A DNA stretch of 64,000 nucleotides. Origin: Klenkia soli (GTDB lineage Bacteria > Actinomycetota > Actinomycetes > Mycobacteriales > Geodermatophilaceae). The notes under the pieces are model-generated. The model had not been told where the DNA came from and searched no databases. It saw only the letters and a program-made list of their open reading frames with translations. Location: NCBI RefSeq assembly GCF_900103975.1, contig NZ_FNIR01000017.1:18927-82926 (forward strand), read 5' to 3'. Shown here one piece after another: positions 7,699-15,680 of the stretch (position 1 is the first letter of the stretch; each line of letters opens with the position of its first letter). The position numbers and the translations under genes were made by a program.

Positions 7699-8763
7699 GT
7701 GCGGGCGGTGACCAGCAGCGAGATCACCGGGACCGCCCAGCACGCGGCCTGGCAGGCCAGGGAACTGCCGCCGGTCGAGGAGGTCCGCCCGGGGTTGTGG
7801 TCCATCCCGGTGCCGATCCCGCACAACCCGCTGCGCTACGTGTCGGTGCACGCCTTCGCCCTCGAGGGCGGCGGTCTCGGCCTGGTCGACTGCGGGTGGG
7901 AGCACGAGGCGGGCTGGACGGCGCTCACCGACGGCCTGACCGGCATCGGCGCGGGCATCGCCGACGTCCGCGGGGTGCTCATCACCCACCTGCACTTCGA
8001 CCACCTGGGGTTGGCCGGCCGCGTGCGCGAGGCCAGCGGGGCGTGGATCGCCATGCACCCGGCCGACGGCGACGTCGTCCGGCAGATGTCGGGCCGGGAC
8101 GGCGCGGCCGCGGTGGCCACCCAGGTCGGGTTCCTGGTGGGCCTGGGGGCCGACCGGGAGACCGCGGTGTCCGACGTCGGTGACCCCGCGCGGTGGGAGT
8201 CCTTCCACCGCATGGCCACCCCCGACCGCGACCTGCTCGACGGCGACGTCGCCGACTTCCCCGGGTGGTCGCTGCGGGCGGTGCACACCCCCGGCCACAC
8301 CGCCGGGCACCTGTGCTTCGACGAGGAGCGCACGGGGGTCTTCCTGTCCGGCGACCACGTGCTGCCCCGCATCAGCCCGAACATCTCCACCAACCCCGGC
8401 GGCGAGGCCGACCCGCTGCGCGACTACCTGGCCGCCCTGGCCGCCGTCGGGCAGCGGCCCGAGCCGGCCGAGGTGCTGCCGGCCCACGAGTGGCGGTTCA
8501 CCGGGCTGACCGCCCGCACCGACGCGCTGCGGGCGCACCACGAGGGCCGGCTGGCCGAGCTGCTGACCGCCGTCCGCGAGCACCCGGGCAGCACGCCGTG
8601 GGACCTCGCGGGCCACCTGACCTGGTCGCGCCCGTGGTCGTCCTACGAGCGCGGCATGCGGGTCTTCGCCGTGACCGAGACCGACGCGCACCTGCGGCTG
8701 CTGGCCAGCCGCGGCGCCGTCGTGGGCACCGCGGGGCCGGTGCCGCGCTTCACCGCGGCGTGA
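7699..8763 (+). CDS. MBL-fold metallo-hydrolase
   Basis: Metallo-beta-lactamase-fold hydrolase of 354 residues. The metal-binding signature THLHFDH lies at residues 96-102, the third histidine in HTPGHTAGH near residue 195, an SGDH aspartate-histidine near 220 and a late PAHEW histidine near 258. A roughly 80-residue C-terminal helical region resembles the accessory domain of LACTB2-like enzymes. The substrate is unknown. Two in-frame GTG codons (7699 and 7708) are possible starts and neither has a clear ribosome site, so the mRNA may be leaderless. The gene diverges from the PH-like gene and is followed after 10 bases by a P-loop kinase gene. Confidence 0.85.
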   Translation: MRAVTSSEITGTAQHAAWQARELPPVEEVRPGLWSIPVPIPHNPLRYVSVHAFALEGGGLGLVDCGWEHEAGWTALTDGLTGIGAGIADVRGVLITHLHFDHLGLAGRVREASGAWIAMHPADGDVVRQMSGRDGAAAVATQVGFLVGLGADRETAVSDVGDPARWESFHRMATPDRDLLDGDVADFPGWSLRAVHTPGHTAGHLCFDEERTGVFLSGDHVLPRISPNISTNPGGEADPLRDYLAALAAVGQRPEPAEVLPAHEWRFTGLTARTDALRAHHEGRLAELLTAVREHPGSTPWDLAGHLTWSRPWSSYERGMRVFAVTETDAHLRLLASRGAVVGTAGPVPRFTAA

Positions 8764-8773
8764 GGTCGGCGGC

Positions 8774-9349
8774 GTGAGGTTCACCGACCTGGCCGCCCGG
8801 GTGATGGCCGCACCACCTCGGCTGGGGACGACCCGGCTGGTGCTCGTGGACGGCCCCGCCGGGTCGGGCAAGACGACGTTCGCCGGGCGGCTGGCCGCCG
8901 AGCTGGACGGCGCACCGGTGGTGCACCTGGACGACCTCTACGACGGCTGGACCCTCGACGGGGTCACCGAGCGGCTCGCCGCGTGGGTGCTGGACCCGCT
9001 GGGGCAGGGCCGGGACGCGGAGTTCGCCGCCTACGACTGGGCGACCGGCCGGTTCGCCGTCCCCACGACGGTGCCGGCCCGCGGCGCGCTGGTCGTCGAG
9101 GGCTGCGGCGCCGCCTCCCGGGCCGTGGACGACGCCGCCTCGCTGCGGATCTGGGTGGAGGCCCCGCCCGAGGTCTGCGCGCAGCGGTGGGCGGCCCGCG
9201 GTGGTGCGGCGATGACGGCGTTCCAGCCGGCCTGGGCCCGCGCCGAGGGGGTCGTCTTCGCCCGCGAGGGCACCCGGGACCGGGCGGACCTGCGGGTCGA
9301 CGGTGCCCCCGCCGTCCCGCCGTCCCCGGGGTCCTTCGCGGTGCTCTGA
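8774..9349 (+). CDS. P-loop nucleoside/uridine kinase-like protein
   Basis: Protein of 191 residues with Walker A GPAGSGKT at residues 27-34 and a conserved HLDDLYDGW after it, the pattern seen in actinobacterial uridine-kinase-like proteins where the aspartates bind substrate. A lid-like ARGGAAM segment lies near residue 145. The substrate is not established. GTG start, 10 bases after the MBL hydrolase, probably co-transcribed; the stop is two bases from the convergent TetR gene. Confidence 0.75.
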   Translation: MRFTDLAARVMAAPPRLGTTRLVLVDGPAGSGKTTFAGRLAAELDGAPVVHLDDLYDGWTLDGVTERLAAWVLDPLGQGRDAEFAAYDWATGRFAVPTTVPARGALVVEGCGAASRAVDDAASLRIWVEAPPEVCAQRWAARGGAAMTAFQPAWARAEGVVFAREGTRDRADLRVDGAPAVPPSPGSFAVL

Positions 9350-9351
9350 GG

Positions 9352-9927
9352 TCAGGCGCAGGCGAGGATCGACTCGACCAGCTCGGCCCGGCGGTGGGCC
9401 GGGACCGGACGACCGCGGCCGGTGATGCGCTCCCACACCGCCCCGCCCAGGACGGCGGTGATCCACTGCTGGCGGGCGGCGCCGATCGGCTCGGCCCGGC
9501 GACGGGCGCGGGCCGCCACGGCGCACATCACCTCGCAGACGGCGTCGGTGACCGCGACCTCGACGCCGGCGCGCAGCAGCGGGTCCCGGCCGGCGGCCTC
9601 GGCGACGGCGGCCACGGCCAGCTCACCCCGGCCCAGCGGGCGGGACCAGTGCTCCAGGGCGGCCCCCAGGTCGCGGGCGGTGCTGCCGGTGTCGCCGCGG
9701 TCGACGACCACCGGCACGGTCGCGACGGCCTCGCCGACCAGGGCGGACAGCGAGGGCCAGGTGGCCCGCAGCCGGGTCACCGGCAGGCCGGCCCGGTCGG
9801 CGACGTCGTCCAGGGCCAGTCCGTGCCACCCCCGCTCGGCCAGCAGCTGCACGGCTGCGGCGAGGGCGGCGGCCGAGGCGGGGTCCGCGGCGGGCGCGGC
9901 GGGGAGGGTGGGCAGCGGAAGCGACAT
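9352..9927 (-). CDS. TetR-family-like transcriptional regulator
   Basis: Regulator of 191 residues. The N-terminal helix-turn-helix region (about residues 24-65) reads LLAERGWHGLALDDVADRAG, followed by an L-rich second helix, as in TetR proteins but with TRLRATW in place of the usual recognition helix ending. The C-terminal half is a helical ligand or dimer domain. ATG at 9927 was chosen because AGGA lies nine bases upstream; an ATG-type frame extends 20 codons further. It diverges from the polysaccharide deacetylase gene. The target is unknown. Confidence 0.75.
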   Translation of the reverse strand: MSLPLPTLPAAPAADPASAAALAAAVQLLAERGWHGLALDDVADRAGLPVTRLRATWPSLSALVGEAVATVPVVVDRGDTGSTARDLGAALEHWSRPLGRGELAVAAVAEAAGRDPLLRAGVEVAVTDAVCEVMCAVAARARRRAEPIGAARQQWITAVLGGAVWERITGRGRPVPAHRRAELVESILACA

Positions 9928-10051
9928 GGCCGGTCCTGGGGTCCCAGAGGGGTGAGGTTCCTCACCCATCGGCAGTCGGCTCCGCACCGGGCAGGACGTC
10001 GTCCCACCTGCACCACGTGTCCCTCGGGTCCCGGCCGGGCAGTGGGGTGTC

Positions 10052-10933
10052 GTGGACTCCCCCGCCCGGCACGGCCGCTACCCCTGGTCCCCGCTCCCGG
10101 AGCGCCCCCTGTACGACTGGCCCGGCGGGCGCCGGCTGGCGGTCTACGTCGGCCTGAACCTGGAGGTGTTCGACTTCGGCGACGGGCTCGGCGCCGAGCT
10201 GGCCCCCGGCGGCGGTGACCCCGACGTCCTCAACTACTCCTGGCGGGACTGGGGCAACCGGGTCGGCGCCTGGCGACTGCTGGAGACCCTCGACGCGCTC
10301 GGGCTGCCGACCTCGGTGATCGCCAACGGCCGGGTGCTCACCGAGTGCCCCGGCCTGGTCGAGGCCTTCCTGGCCCGCGGCGACGAACTGGTCGGGCACG
10401 GCCGCACCAACGCCGAGCGGCAGGCCGACCTCACCGAGGACGACGAGCGGGCCCTGGTCGCCGAGGCCACCGCCGCGCTGACCACGGCCGCCGGGCGTGC
10501 TCCCGCGGGGTGGCTGGGGCCGTGGATCTCGGAGAGCCGGGTGACCCCGGACCTGCTGGCCGAGGCCGGCTACGGGTACCTGCTGGACTGGGCGCACGAC
10601 GACCAGCCGACCTGGCTGACCACCCGCGACGGCGGGCGGATCCTCTCGGTGCCCTACCCGCAGGAGCTCAACGACATCCCGGCCGTGGTGTCCCGCCAGG
10701 TGTCGGGCCAGGACTTCGCCGACATGGTCGTGGCCACCTTCGACGAGATGCTCGAGCAGTCCCGCTCGGCGCCGCTGGTCATGGGCATCGCCGTCCACCC
10801 CTACGTCGTCGGTCACCCGCACCGGCTGCGACCGCTGCGGGCGGCGCTGGCGCACGTCGCGGCGCACCGGGACGACGTCTGGCTCACCACGGCCGGCGCG
10901 ATCGCCGAGCACGCCGCACCGGTGACTCCCTGA
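10052..10933 (+). CDS. Polysaccharide deacetylase-family protein (PuuE/allantoinase-like)
   Basis: NodB-fold hydrolase of 293 residues. Features include YVGLNLEVFDFG near residue 31, the NYSWRDWGNRVGAWRLL region and ELVGHGRTNAERQ near residue 113, and an MGIAVHPYVVGHPHRL segment near 250. This pattern fits the PuuE-type subfamily that acts on ureides or related amides rather than cell-wall chitin, but the actual substrate is not shown. GTG start. The next gene follows after 28 bases on the same strand. Confidence 0.78.
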   Translation: MDSPARHGRYPWSPLPERPLYDWPGGRRLAVYVGLNLEVFDFGDGLGAELAPGGGDPDVLNYSWRDWGNRVGAWRLLETLDALGLPTSVIANGRVLTECPGLVEAFLARGDELVGHGRTNAERQADLTEDDERALVAEATAALTTAAGRAPAGWLGPWISESRVTPDLLAEAGYGYLLDWAHDDQPTWLTTRDGGRILSVPYPQELNDIPAVVSRQVSGQDFADMVVATFDEMLEQSRSAPLVMGIAVHPYVVGHPHRLRPLRAALAHVAAHRDDVWLTTAGAIAEHAAPVTP

Positions 10934-10961
10934 CACATCCCCGGAACACGGACGCAGCACG

Positions 10962-12101
10962 ATGGACGGCGTGACCGAGACCGTGCCCGAGCCCGCGCCC
11001 GAGCCCGTGGACGTCCTGCCCCTGGCCGGCTACACCGTGGCCGTCACCGCGGCCCGCCGGTCCGAGGAGCTGGCCGCGCTGCTGGACCGCCGCGGCGCCC
11101 GGGTCATCGCCGCGCCGGCCATCCGGATCGTGCCGCTGTCCGACGACGCCGAGCTGGTGGCCGCCACCCGCGAGGTGCTCCGCGCCCCGGTCGACCTGGT
11201 CGTGGCCACCACCGGCGTGGGCTTCCGCGGGTGGCTGGAGGCCGCCGACGCCTGGGACCTGCCGCTGGTCGAGCACCTCTCCGGCGCCCGGGTGCTGGCC
11301 CGGGGCCCCAAGGCCCGCGGCGCGATCCGCGGCGGCGGGCTGGTCGACGCGTGGTCACCGGCGTCCGAGAGCTCGGCCGAGGTGCTCGAGCACCTGCTGT
11401 CCGGCGCCGAGGGACCGCTGGAGGGCCGCCGGATCGCCGTCCAGCTGCACGGGGACCCGCTGCCCGACCTGGTGGCCGGTCTGCTCGCCGTCGGGGCCGA
11501 CGTCCTGCAGGTGCCGGTCTACCGGTGGGTGCTGCCCGAGGACACCGCCCCGCTGCGCCGGCTGGTGCACACCATCGCCGCCCGGGCCGTCGACGCCGTC
11601 ACCTTCACCTCCGCCCCCGCGGCCGCCTCGCTGCTGCAGGTGGCCGAGCAGGAGGGCGTGCTGGCCGGGGTGCTCGCCGGCTTGACCGACGGGGTGCTCG
11701 CCGTCGCCGTCGGCGCCGTGACGGCGGGTCCGCTGGAGGCCGCCGGCATCACCACCGCCCAGCCCGACCGGGCCCGGCTCGGGGCGCTGGCCCGCGAGGT
11801 GGTCGCCCGGCTGCCCGAGCGCGACGCCGTCCTCACCGCCGGCGGGCACCGCCTGCAGGTGCGCGGGCACGCCGTCGTCCTCGACGGCCGGCTGGTCGAG
11901 CTGGCGCCGGCGCCGATGACCGTGCTGAAGTCCCTGGCCCGCCGCCCGGGTGCGGTGGTCTCGCGGCCGGACCTGCTGGCCACCGTCTCCGGCGGGTCGG
12001 ACGCGCACGCCGTCGAGATGGCCGTGACCCGCCTGCGGGCCGCGCTCGGCGCACCGGTCGTGGAGACCGTCGTCAAGCGCGGCTACCGCCTGGCCGTCTA
12101 G
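10962..12101 (+). CDS. Uroporphyrinogen-III synthase-like protein with C-terminal winged-helix DNA-binding domain
   Basis: Protein of 379 residues. Residues about 25-265 match the HemD fold (VAVTAARRSEELAALLDRRGA, then FTSAPAAASLL near residue 210). Residues about 290-379 form an OmpR-type winged helix with LVELAPAPMTVLKSLARRPG and a final VKRGYRLAV. M. tuberculosis Rv0260c has the same architecture and also sits beside a narK gene. This looks like a HemD-fold domain turned into a sensor, perhaps of a tetrapyrrole or of nitrate/nitrite status. That would fit because NirB needs sirohaem. It ends tail to tail with the nitrate transporter, the two stops sharing CTAG. ATG start. Confidence 0.88.
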   Translation: MDGVTETVPEPAPEPVDVLPLAGYTVAVTAARRSEELAALLDRRGARVIAAPAIRIVPLSDDAELVAATREVLRAPVDLVVATTGVGFRGWLEAADAWDLPLVEHLSGARVLARGPKARGAIRGGGLVDAWSPASESSAEVLEHLLSGAEGPLEGRRIAVQLHGDPLPDLVAGLLAVGADVLQVPVYRWVLPEDTAPLRRLVHTIAARAVDAVTFTSAPAAASLLQVAEQEGVLAGVLAGLTDGVLAVAVGAVTAGPLEAAGITTAQPDRARLGALAREVVARLPERDAVLTAGGHRLQVRGHAVVLDGRLVELAPAPMTVLKSLARRPGAVVSRPDLLATVSGGSDAHAVEMAVTRLRAALGAPVVETVVKRGYRLAV

Positions 12102-13489
12102 ACCGCGACCTTTCCCGGGCGCAGGTACACGGCCCAGGTGACCGCGACGCAGACCAGGTAGAAGGCGATGAAGACCAGGTAGGCGCCGTCCCCGGTGCCC
12201 GTGGTGAGGAACGACTGCCGGAAGGCCAGGTTCACCAGCACGCCGCCGAAGGCCCCGACCGCGCCGGCGATGCCGATCACGGCACCGGACATGCGCAGTG
12301 CCCGACGATCAGCGGTCGCGGACTCCTCGCCTGCCGCGACGGCGTCCATGGCCTGCACCCGGAAGACCGCCGGGATCATCTTGTAGGTCGAGCCGTTGCC
12401 CAGGCCGCTGAGCACGAACAGCAGCACGAAGCCGACGACGAACAAGGGCAGCGAGCCGACCTGGCTGGCGACGAAGACCACCAGGGCGCCGACGGCCATG
12501 GCCACGAAGTTCCACAGCGTGATGCGGGCGCCGCCGAACCGGTCGGCGAGCTTGCCCCCGACCGGGCGGATCAGCGAGCCCAGCAGCGGGCCGAGCCAGG
12601 TCAGCGACGCCGCGGCCAGCGGGGTGGCGAACGAGCTGGCGAACTGGTTGGTGAGCACCTGGCCGAAGGCGAAGCTGAACCCGATGAACGAGCCGAACGT
12701 GCCGATGTACAGGAAGGACATCACCCAGGTGTGCCGCTCGCGGGCCGCGTCGCGCAGCGCCCGGGGCTGGTTGGCCAGCGTGGTCAGGTTGTCCATCACC
12801 AGGGCGGCGCCGACGGCGGCCAGCACGATGAAGGGCACGTAGACCAGCAGCACGACGCGCGGGTGCTCGGCCCCGACGGTGGCCAGCACGAGCAGCCCGA
12901 CCAGCTGGATCACCGGCACCCCGAGGTTGCCGCCGCCGGCGTTGAGCCCGAGCGCCCAGCCCTTCTCCCGCTCGGGGTAGAAGGCGTTGATGTTGGTCAT
13001 CGAGCTGGCGAAGTTTCCGCCGCCCACACCGGCCAGGCAGGCCACCAGCAGCAGCGTGGAGTAGGAGACGCCGGGCTCGAGCACCAGGGCGGTGGCCACG
13101 GTCGGCACCAGCAGCAGAGCCGCCGACACGATCGTCCAGTTGCGGCCGCCGAAGCGGGCGACGGCGAAGGTGTACGGCAGCCGCACGAACGCGCCCAGCG
13201 CCGTGGGCAGCGCGGTGAGCAGGAACTTCTGCGCGGCCACCTCGGGTGGCTCGCCGGTGAAGGTGCCGGCGGCCACGTAGGCCGGGCCGAGGAACAGCAC
13301 CATCACCGACCACAGGCTCCAGATCGAGAAGCCGATGTGCTCGGAGAACACCGAGAACCACAGGTTCCGGCGGGCGATGCGCTTGCCGGTGGCGGCCCAG
13401 AACTGCGGGTCCTCGGGGCGCCAGTCGTCGATCCACCTCCCGCCCCGGCGGGTGCTGGTGGTGGGTGCGGTCTCGGTGGTCACGGCCAT
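12098..13489 (-). CDS. narK: NarK-type nitrate/nitrite MFS transporter
   Basis: Inner-membrane nitrate importer or nitrate/nitrite antiporter of 463 residues with about twelve hydrophobic segments. The nitrate signature GVGGGNFASSMTNINAFYP occurs near residue 148, and a second glycine-rich signature (VLSGLGNGSTYKM) near residue 360. An arginine in the first helices (VRLPYTF) fits the substrate-binding Arg of NarK. The N terminus includes WRPEDPQFW, typical of actinobacterial NarK. It would supply nitrate to the nasA-nirBD operon at 15.4-20.7 kb. No convincing GlnR box was found by eye in the 134 bases upstream. Confidence 0.92.
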   Translation of the reverse strand: MAVTTETAPTTSTRRGGRWIDDWRPEDPQFWAATGKRIARRNLWFSVFSEHIGFSIWSLWSVMVLFLGPAYVAAGTFTGEPPEVAAQKFLLTALPTALGAFVRLPYTFAVARFGGRNWTIVSAALLLVPTVATALVLEPGVSYSTLLLVACLAGVGGGNFASSMTNINAFYPEREKGWALGLNAGGGNLGVPVIQLVGLLVLATVGAEHPRVVLLVYVPFIVLAAVGAALVMDNLTTLANQPRALRDAARERHTWVMSFLYIGTFGSFIGFSFAFGQVLTNQFASSFATPLAAASLTWLGPLLGSLIRPVGGKLADRFGGARITLWNFVAMAVGALVVFVASQVGSLPLFVVGFVLLFVLSGLGNGSTYKMIPAVFRVQAMDAVAAGEESATADRRALRMSGAVIGIAGAVGAFGGVLVNLAFRQSFLTTGTGDGAYLVFIAFYLVCVAVTWAVYLRPGKVAV

Positions 13490-13623
13490 GCGGCGACCCT
13501 GCCGATCCCGGGTGACCCGACGGTTGCCCCTGCGGGCGAGCTGTGTTCCGTTCCCCGCACCGGGGCTGACCCGACGTGGTGAGGAATGCTGCGCGCGCGG
13601 GTCGCGACCCGCATGATCACCCC

Positions 13624-14397
13624 GTGACCTCTCCCGAACCGGGCCGTTCGCTGATCGAGTCGGGCTTCGGGATCGCCGGGTCCATGACCGGCTCGGCCGC
13701 CACCGTCGTCTACTCCCCCGCCGACGCCGCGCTGCAGCTGGACGACCGGTTCTCGGGGTGCCTGCGCGACCTGGCCGACGACCTCGGCGGCGGAGCGCTG
13801 CCGCAGCGCGAGGCGGCCCGGGCCGGGGCGGCGCTGGCCTTCGCCGTCGAGCACGGCGTCTCGCTGTCCCGGCGGGAACGCCACGTGCGCTCCGACGGCT
13901 TCTTCGCCGAGCGGGCCGGCGGCCGGGTGGCCGCGCGCGAGGTGGGCGAGGGCGTGCTGCTGGCCGCCCGCGCCGCGGCCGACGAGCGGCGGGTGCGGCA
14001 CCTGGGCTACCTGCTGGCCGAGGTGGTCTTCTCCCCCGACGTCGACGCCGCCCTGGCCGAGCGGGCGCTGCTGGTGGCCCGCGACCTCACCTGGCGGCAG
14101 TGGGCGCTGCTGGCCGCGGTCGGCCGCCGCGAGCGCTCACCGCTGCCGCTGGTCCCGGTGCCGGTCGACCCGCGGGCCTGGTCGACCTGGGGCGCCCTCG
14201 AGGACCTGGTGGGGCTGCAGGAGGCCGGGCTGCTCGACCCGCCGGTCGCCGTCCCCCGGCCCGGCGGCGCCGCCCAGCCCCGGCTGCGCCCGGCCGACCT
14301 GCGGCTGACCCGACGCGGCGTGCTGCTGCACCGGCTGCTGGCCCTGGACTTCGTCCGCGCCGACGACGTCGACGCCGCCCTCTCCGCGCTCAGCTGA
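13624..14397 (+). CDS. Hypothetical protein
   Basis: Soluble protein of 257 residues, not recognised. It is rich in Ala, Arg and Leu with predicted helices and no membrane segment. Near its start is a glycine-rich stretch (ESGFGIAGSMTGSAATVVYSP), and an ERRVRHLGYLLAE helix lies near residue 123. The GTG at 13624 is the most likely start, although the frame is open further upstream. Its 3' end overlaps the convergent proline iminopeptidase gene by eight bases. Amphipathic repeats hint at a helical bundle. No function can be assigned. Confidence 0.65.
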   Translation: MTSPEPGRSLIESGFGIAGSMTGSAATVVYSPADAALQLDDRFSGCLRDLADDLGGGALPQREAARAGAALAFAVEHGVSLSRRERHVRSDGFFAERAGGRVAAREVGEGVLLAARAAADERRVRHLGYLLAEVVFSPDVDAALAERALLVARDLTWRQWALLAAVGRRERSPLPLVPVPVDPRAWSTWGALEDLVGLQEAGLLDPPVAVPRPGGAAQPRLRPADLRLTRRGVLLHRLLALDFVRADDVDAALSALS

Positions 14398-15337
14398 CCC
14401 CGGCGACCCGGTCGAGGAAGGCGCCGAAGGGCGCGCCCATCGAGGCGCTGGAGTGGCCGGCGTCGCCCACCACCACGAGCTCGCCGGCCGGCCAGGCCCG
14501 GTGCAGCGCCCAGGCCGTGCCGAGCGGGCCGCTGACGTCGAACCGGCCGTGCACCATGATCCCCGGGATGCCGGCGAGCCGGTGGGCGTCGCGGAGCACC
14601 TGCCCGGGTTCGAGGAAGCAGCCGCGGGCCCAGTAGTGGGTGACCACCCGGCAGATGGCCAGCTGGTCGGTCGGCGCCATGACCGTGAAGCGGGGCCGGT
14701 GGTCCGGGGCGAGCGAGACGTGGGCGTCCTCCCAGGCGCACCACGCGGCCGCGGCGTCGGCGCGCACGCGGGGGTCGGGGTCGTGCAGCAGCCGGTCGTA
14801 GGCGGCGGGGAGGTCGGCGGCGTGGCCGACGTGCCCGGCGAAGGCCTCCCACTCGCGCGGGAAGACCCGGCCGACGTCGCGGGTGATCCAGTCGATCTCG
14901 CCCTGGTCACCGCTGGTGATCGCGACCAGGCACAGCTCGGTCACCCGCTCGGGGAACGTCTCCGCGTAGACCAGCGCCAGCGTCACGCCCCACGACCCGC
15001 CCCACACGAGCCACCGGTCGATGCCCAGGTGCTCGCGCAGCCGTTCGAGGTCGGCGACCAGGTGCTGGGTGGTGTTCGCCGAGAGGTCGACCTCGGGTTC
15101 GCCCGCGAACGGTGTGCTGCGGCCGCAGTTGCGCTGGTCGAACAGCACGATGCGGTAGCGCTCGGGGTCGAAGGAGCGGCGCATGCCGGGGCTGCTGCGA
15201 CCACCCGGGCCGCCGTGCAGCACCACGGCGGGCTTGCCGTGGGGGTTGCCCGAGGTCTCCCAGTAGAGCCGGTGCCCGTCGCCGACGTCGAGCATCCCGC
15301 TGTCGTGCGGCTCGATCGCCGGGTACTGCGCAGCCAT
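14390..15337 (-). CDS. pip: Proline iminopeptidase (alpha/beta hydrolase, S33)
   Basis: Cytoplasmic peptidase of 315 residues that removes N-terminal proline. The S33 features are in order: oxyanion-hole HGGPGG at residues 41-46, DQRNCGRS near 67 and the nucleophile elbow GGSWG at 113-117 (Ser115). The acid Asp lies in HGRFDVSG near 265 and the His in GDAGHSSA near 295. The family normally has DQRGCGRS; here N replaces G in the middle. ATG start. It follows nirD by 31 bases on the same strand and might be read through from the nitrite operon, but no functional link is known. Confidence 0.92.
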   Translation of the reverse strand: MAAQYPAIEPHDSGMLDVGDGHRLYWETSGNPHGKPAVVLHGGPGGRSSPGMRRSFDPERYRIVLFDQRNCGRSTPFAGEPEVDLSANTTQHLVADLERLREHLGIDRWLVWGGSWGVTLALVYAETFPERVTELCLVAITSGDQGEIDWITRDVGRVFPREWEAFAGHVGHAADLPAAYDRLLHDPDPRVRADAAAAWCAWEDAHVSLAPDHRPRFTVMAPTDQLAICRVVTHYWARGCFLEPGQVLRDAHRLAGIPGIMVHGRFDVSGPLGTAWALHRAWPAGELVVVGDAGHSSASMGAPFGAFLDRVAGVS

Positions 15338-15368
15338 GCCCCCACCCTGCCACCCGTGGGCCGCGGTG

Positions 15369-15680
15369 TCAGACCTCGACGACGAGGTGGCCGTCCGCCT
15401 CGCGGACCGCGTAGACCGGCAGCGGGCCCGCGCCGGTCGTCGGGGTGCCGTCCCAGCGCCAGGCGTTGAGGTGCAGCGGGCACACCACCACGCGGGCGTC
15501 GCTCTGGCCGTCGGCGATGGGTCCGCCGGCGTGCGGGCAGACCGCGGCGACCGCGCGCAGCGAGCCGTCGCGCAGCCGGAAGACCGCCACCGACGTGTCG
15601 CCGGCGGTGAAAGCGCGGCCCTCCCCCACCGGCACCTCGTCGGCCCGGCCGACCACGTGGGCGGTCACGGTCGTCGTCAT
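15369..15680 (-). CDS. nirD: Assimilatory nitrite reductase small subunit (Rieske)
   Basis: Small subunit of NAD(P)H-dependent nitrite reductase, 103 residues. A Rieske-type [2Fe-2S] fold carries C48-x-H50 (CPHAGG) and C67-x2-H70 (CPLH). Both pairs are intact, as in many actinobacterial NirD proteins, whereas E. coli NirD lacks the cluster ligands. The ATG start overlaps the nirB stop by ATGA, indicating coupled translation with the large subunit. Confidence 0.93.
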   Translation of the reverse strand: MTTTVTAHVVGRADEVPVGEGRAFTAGDTSVAVFRLRDGSLRAVAAVCPHAGGPIADGQSDARVVVCPLHLNAWRWDGTPTTGAGPLPVYAVREADGHLVVEV

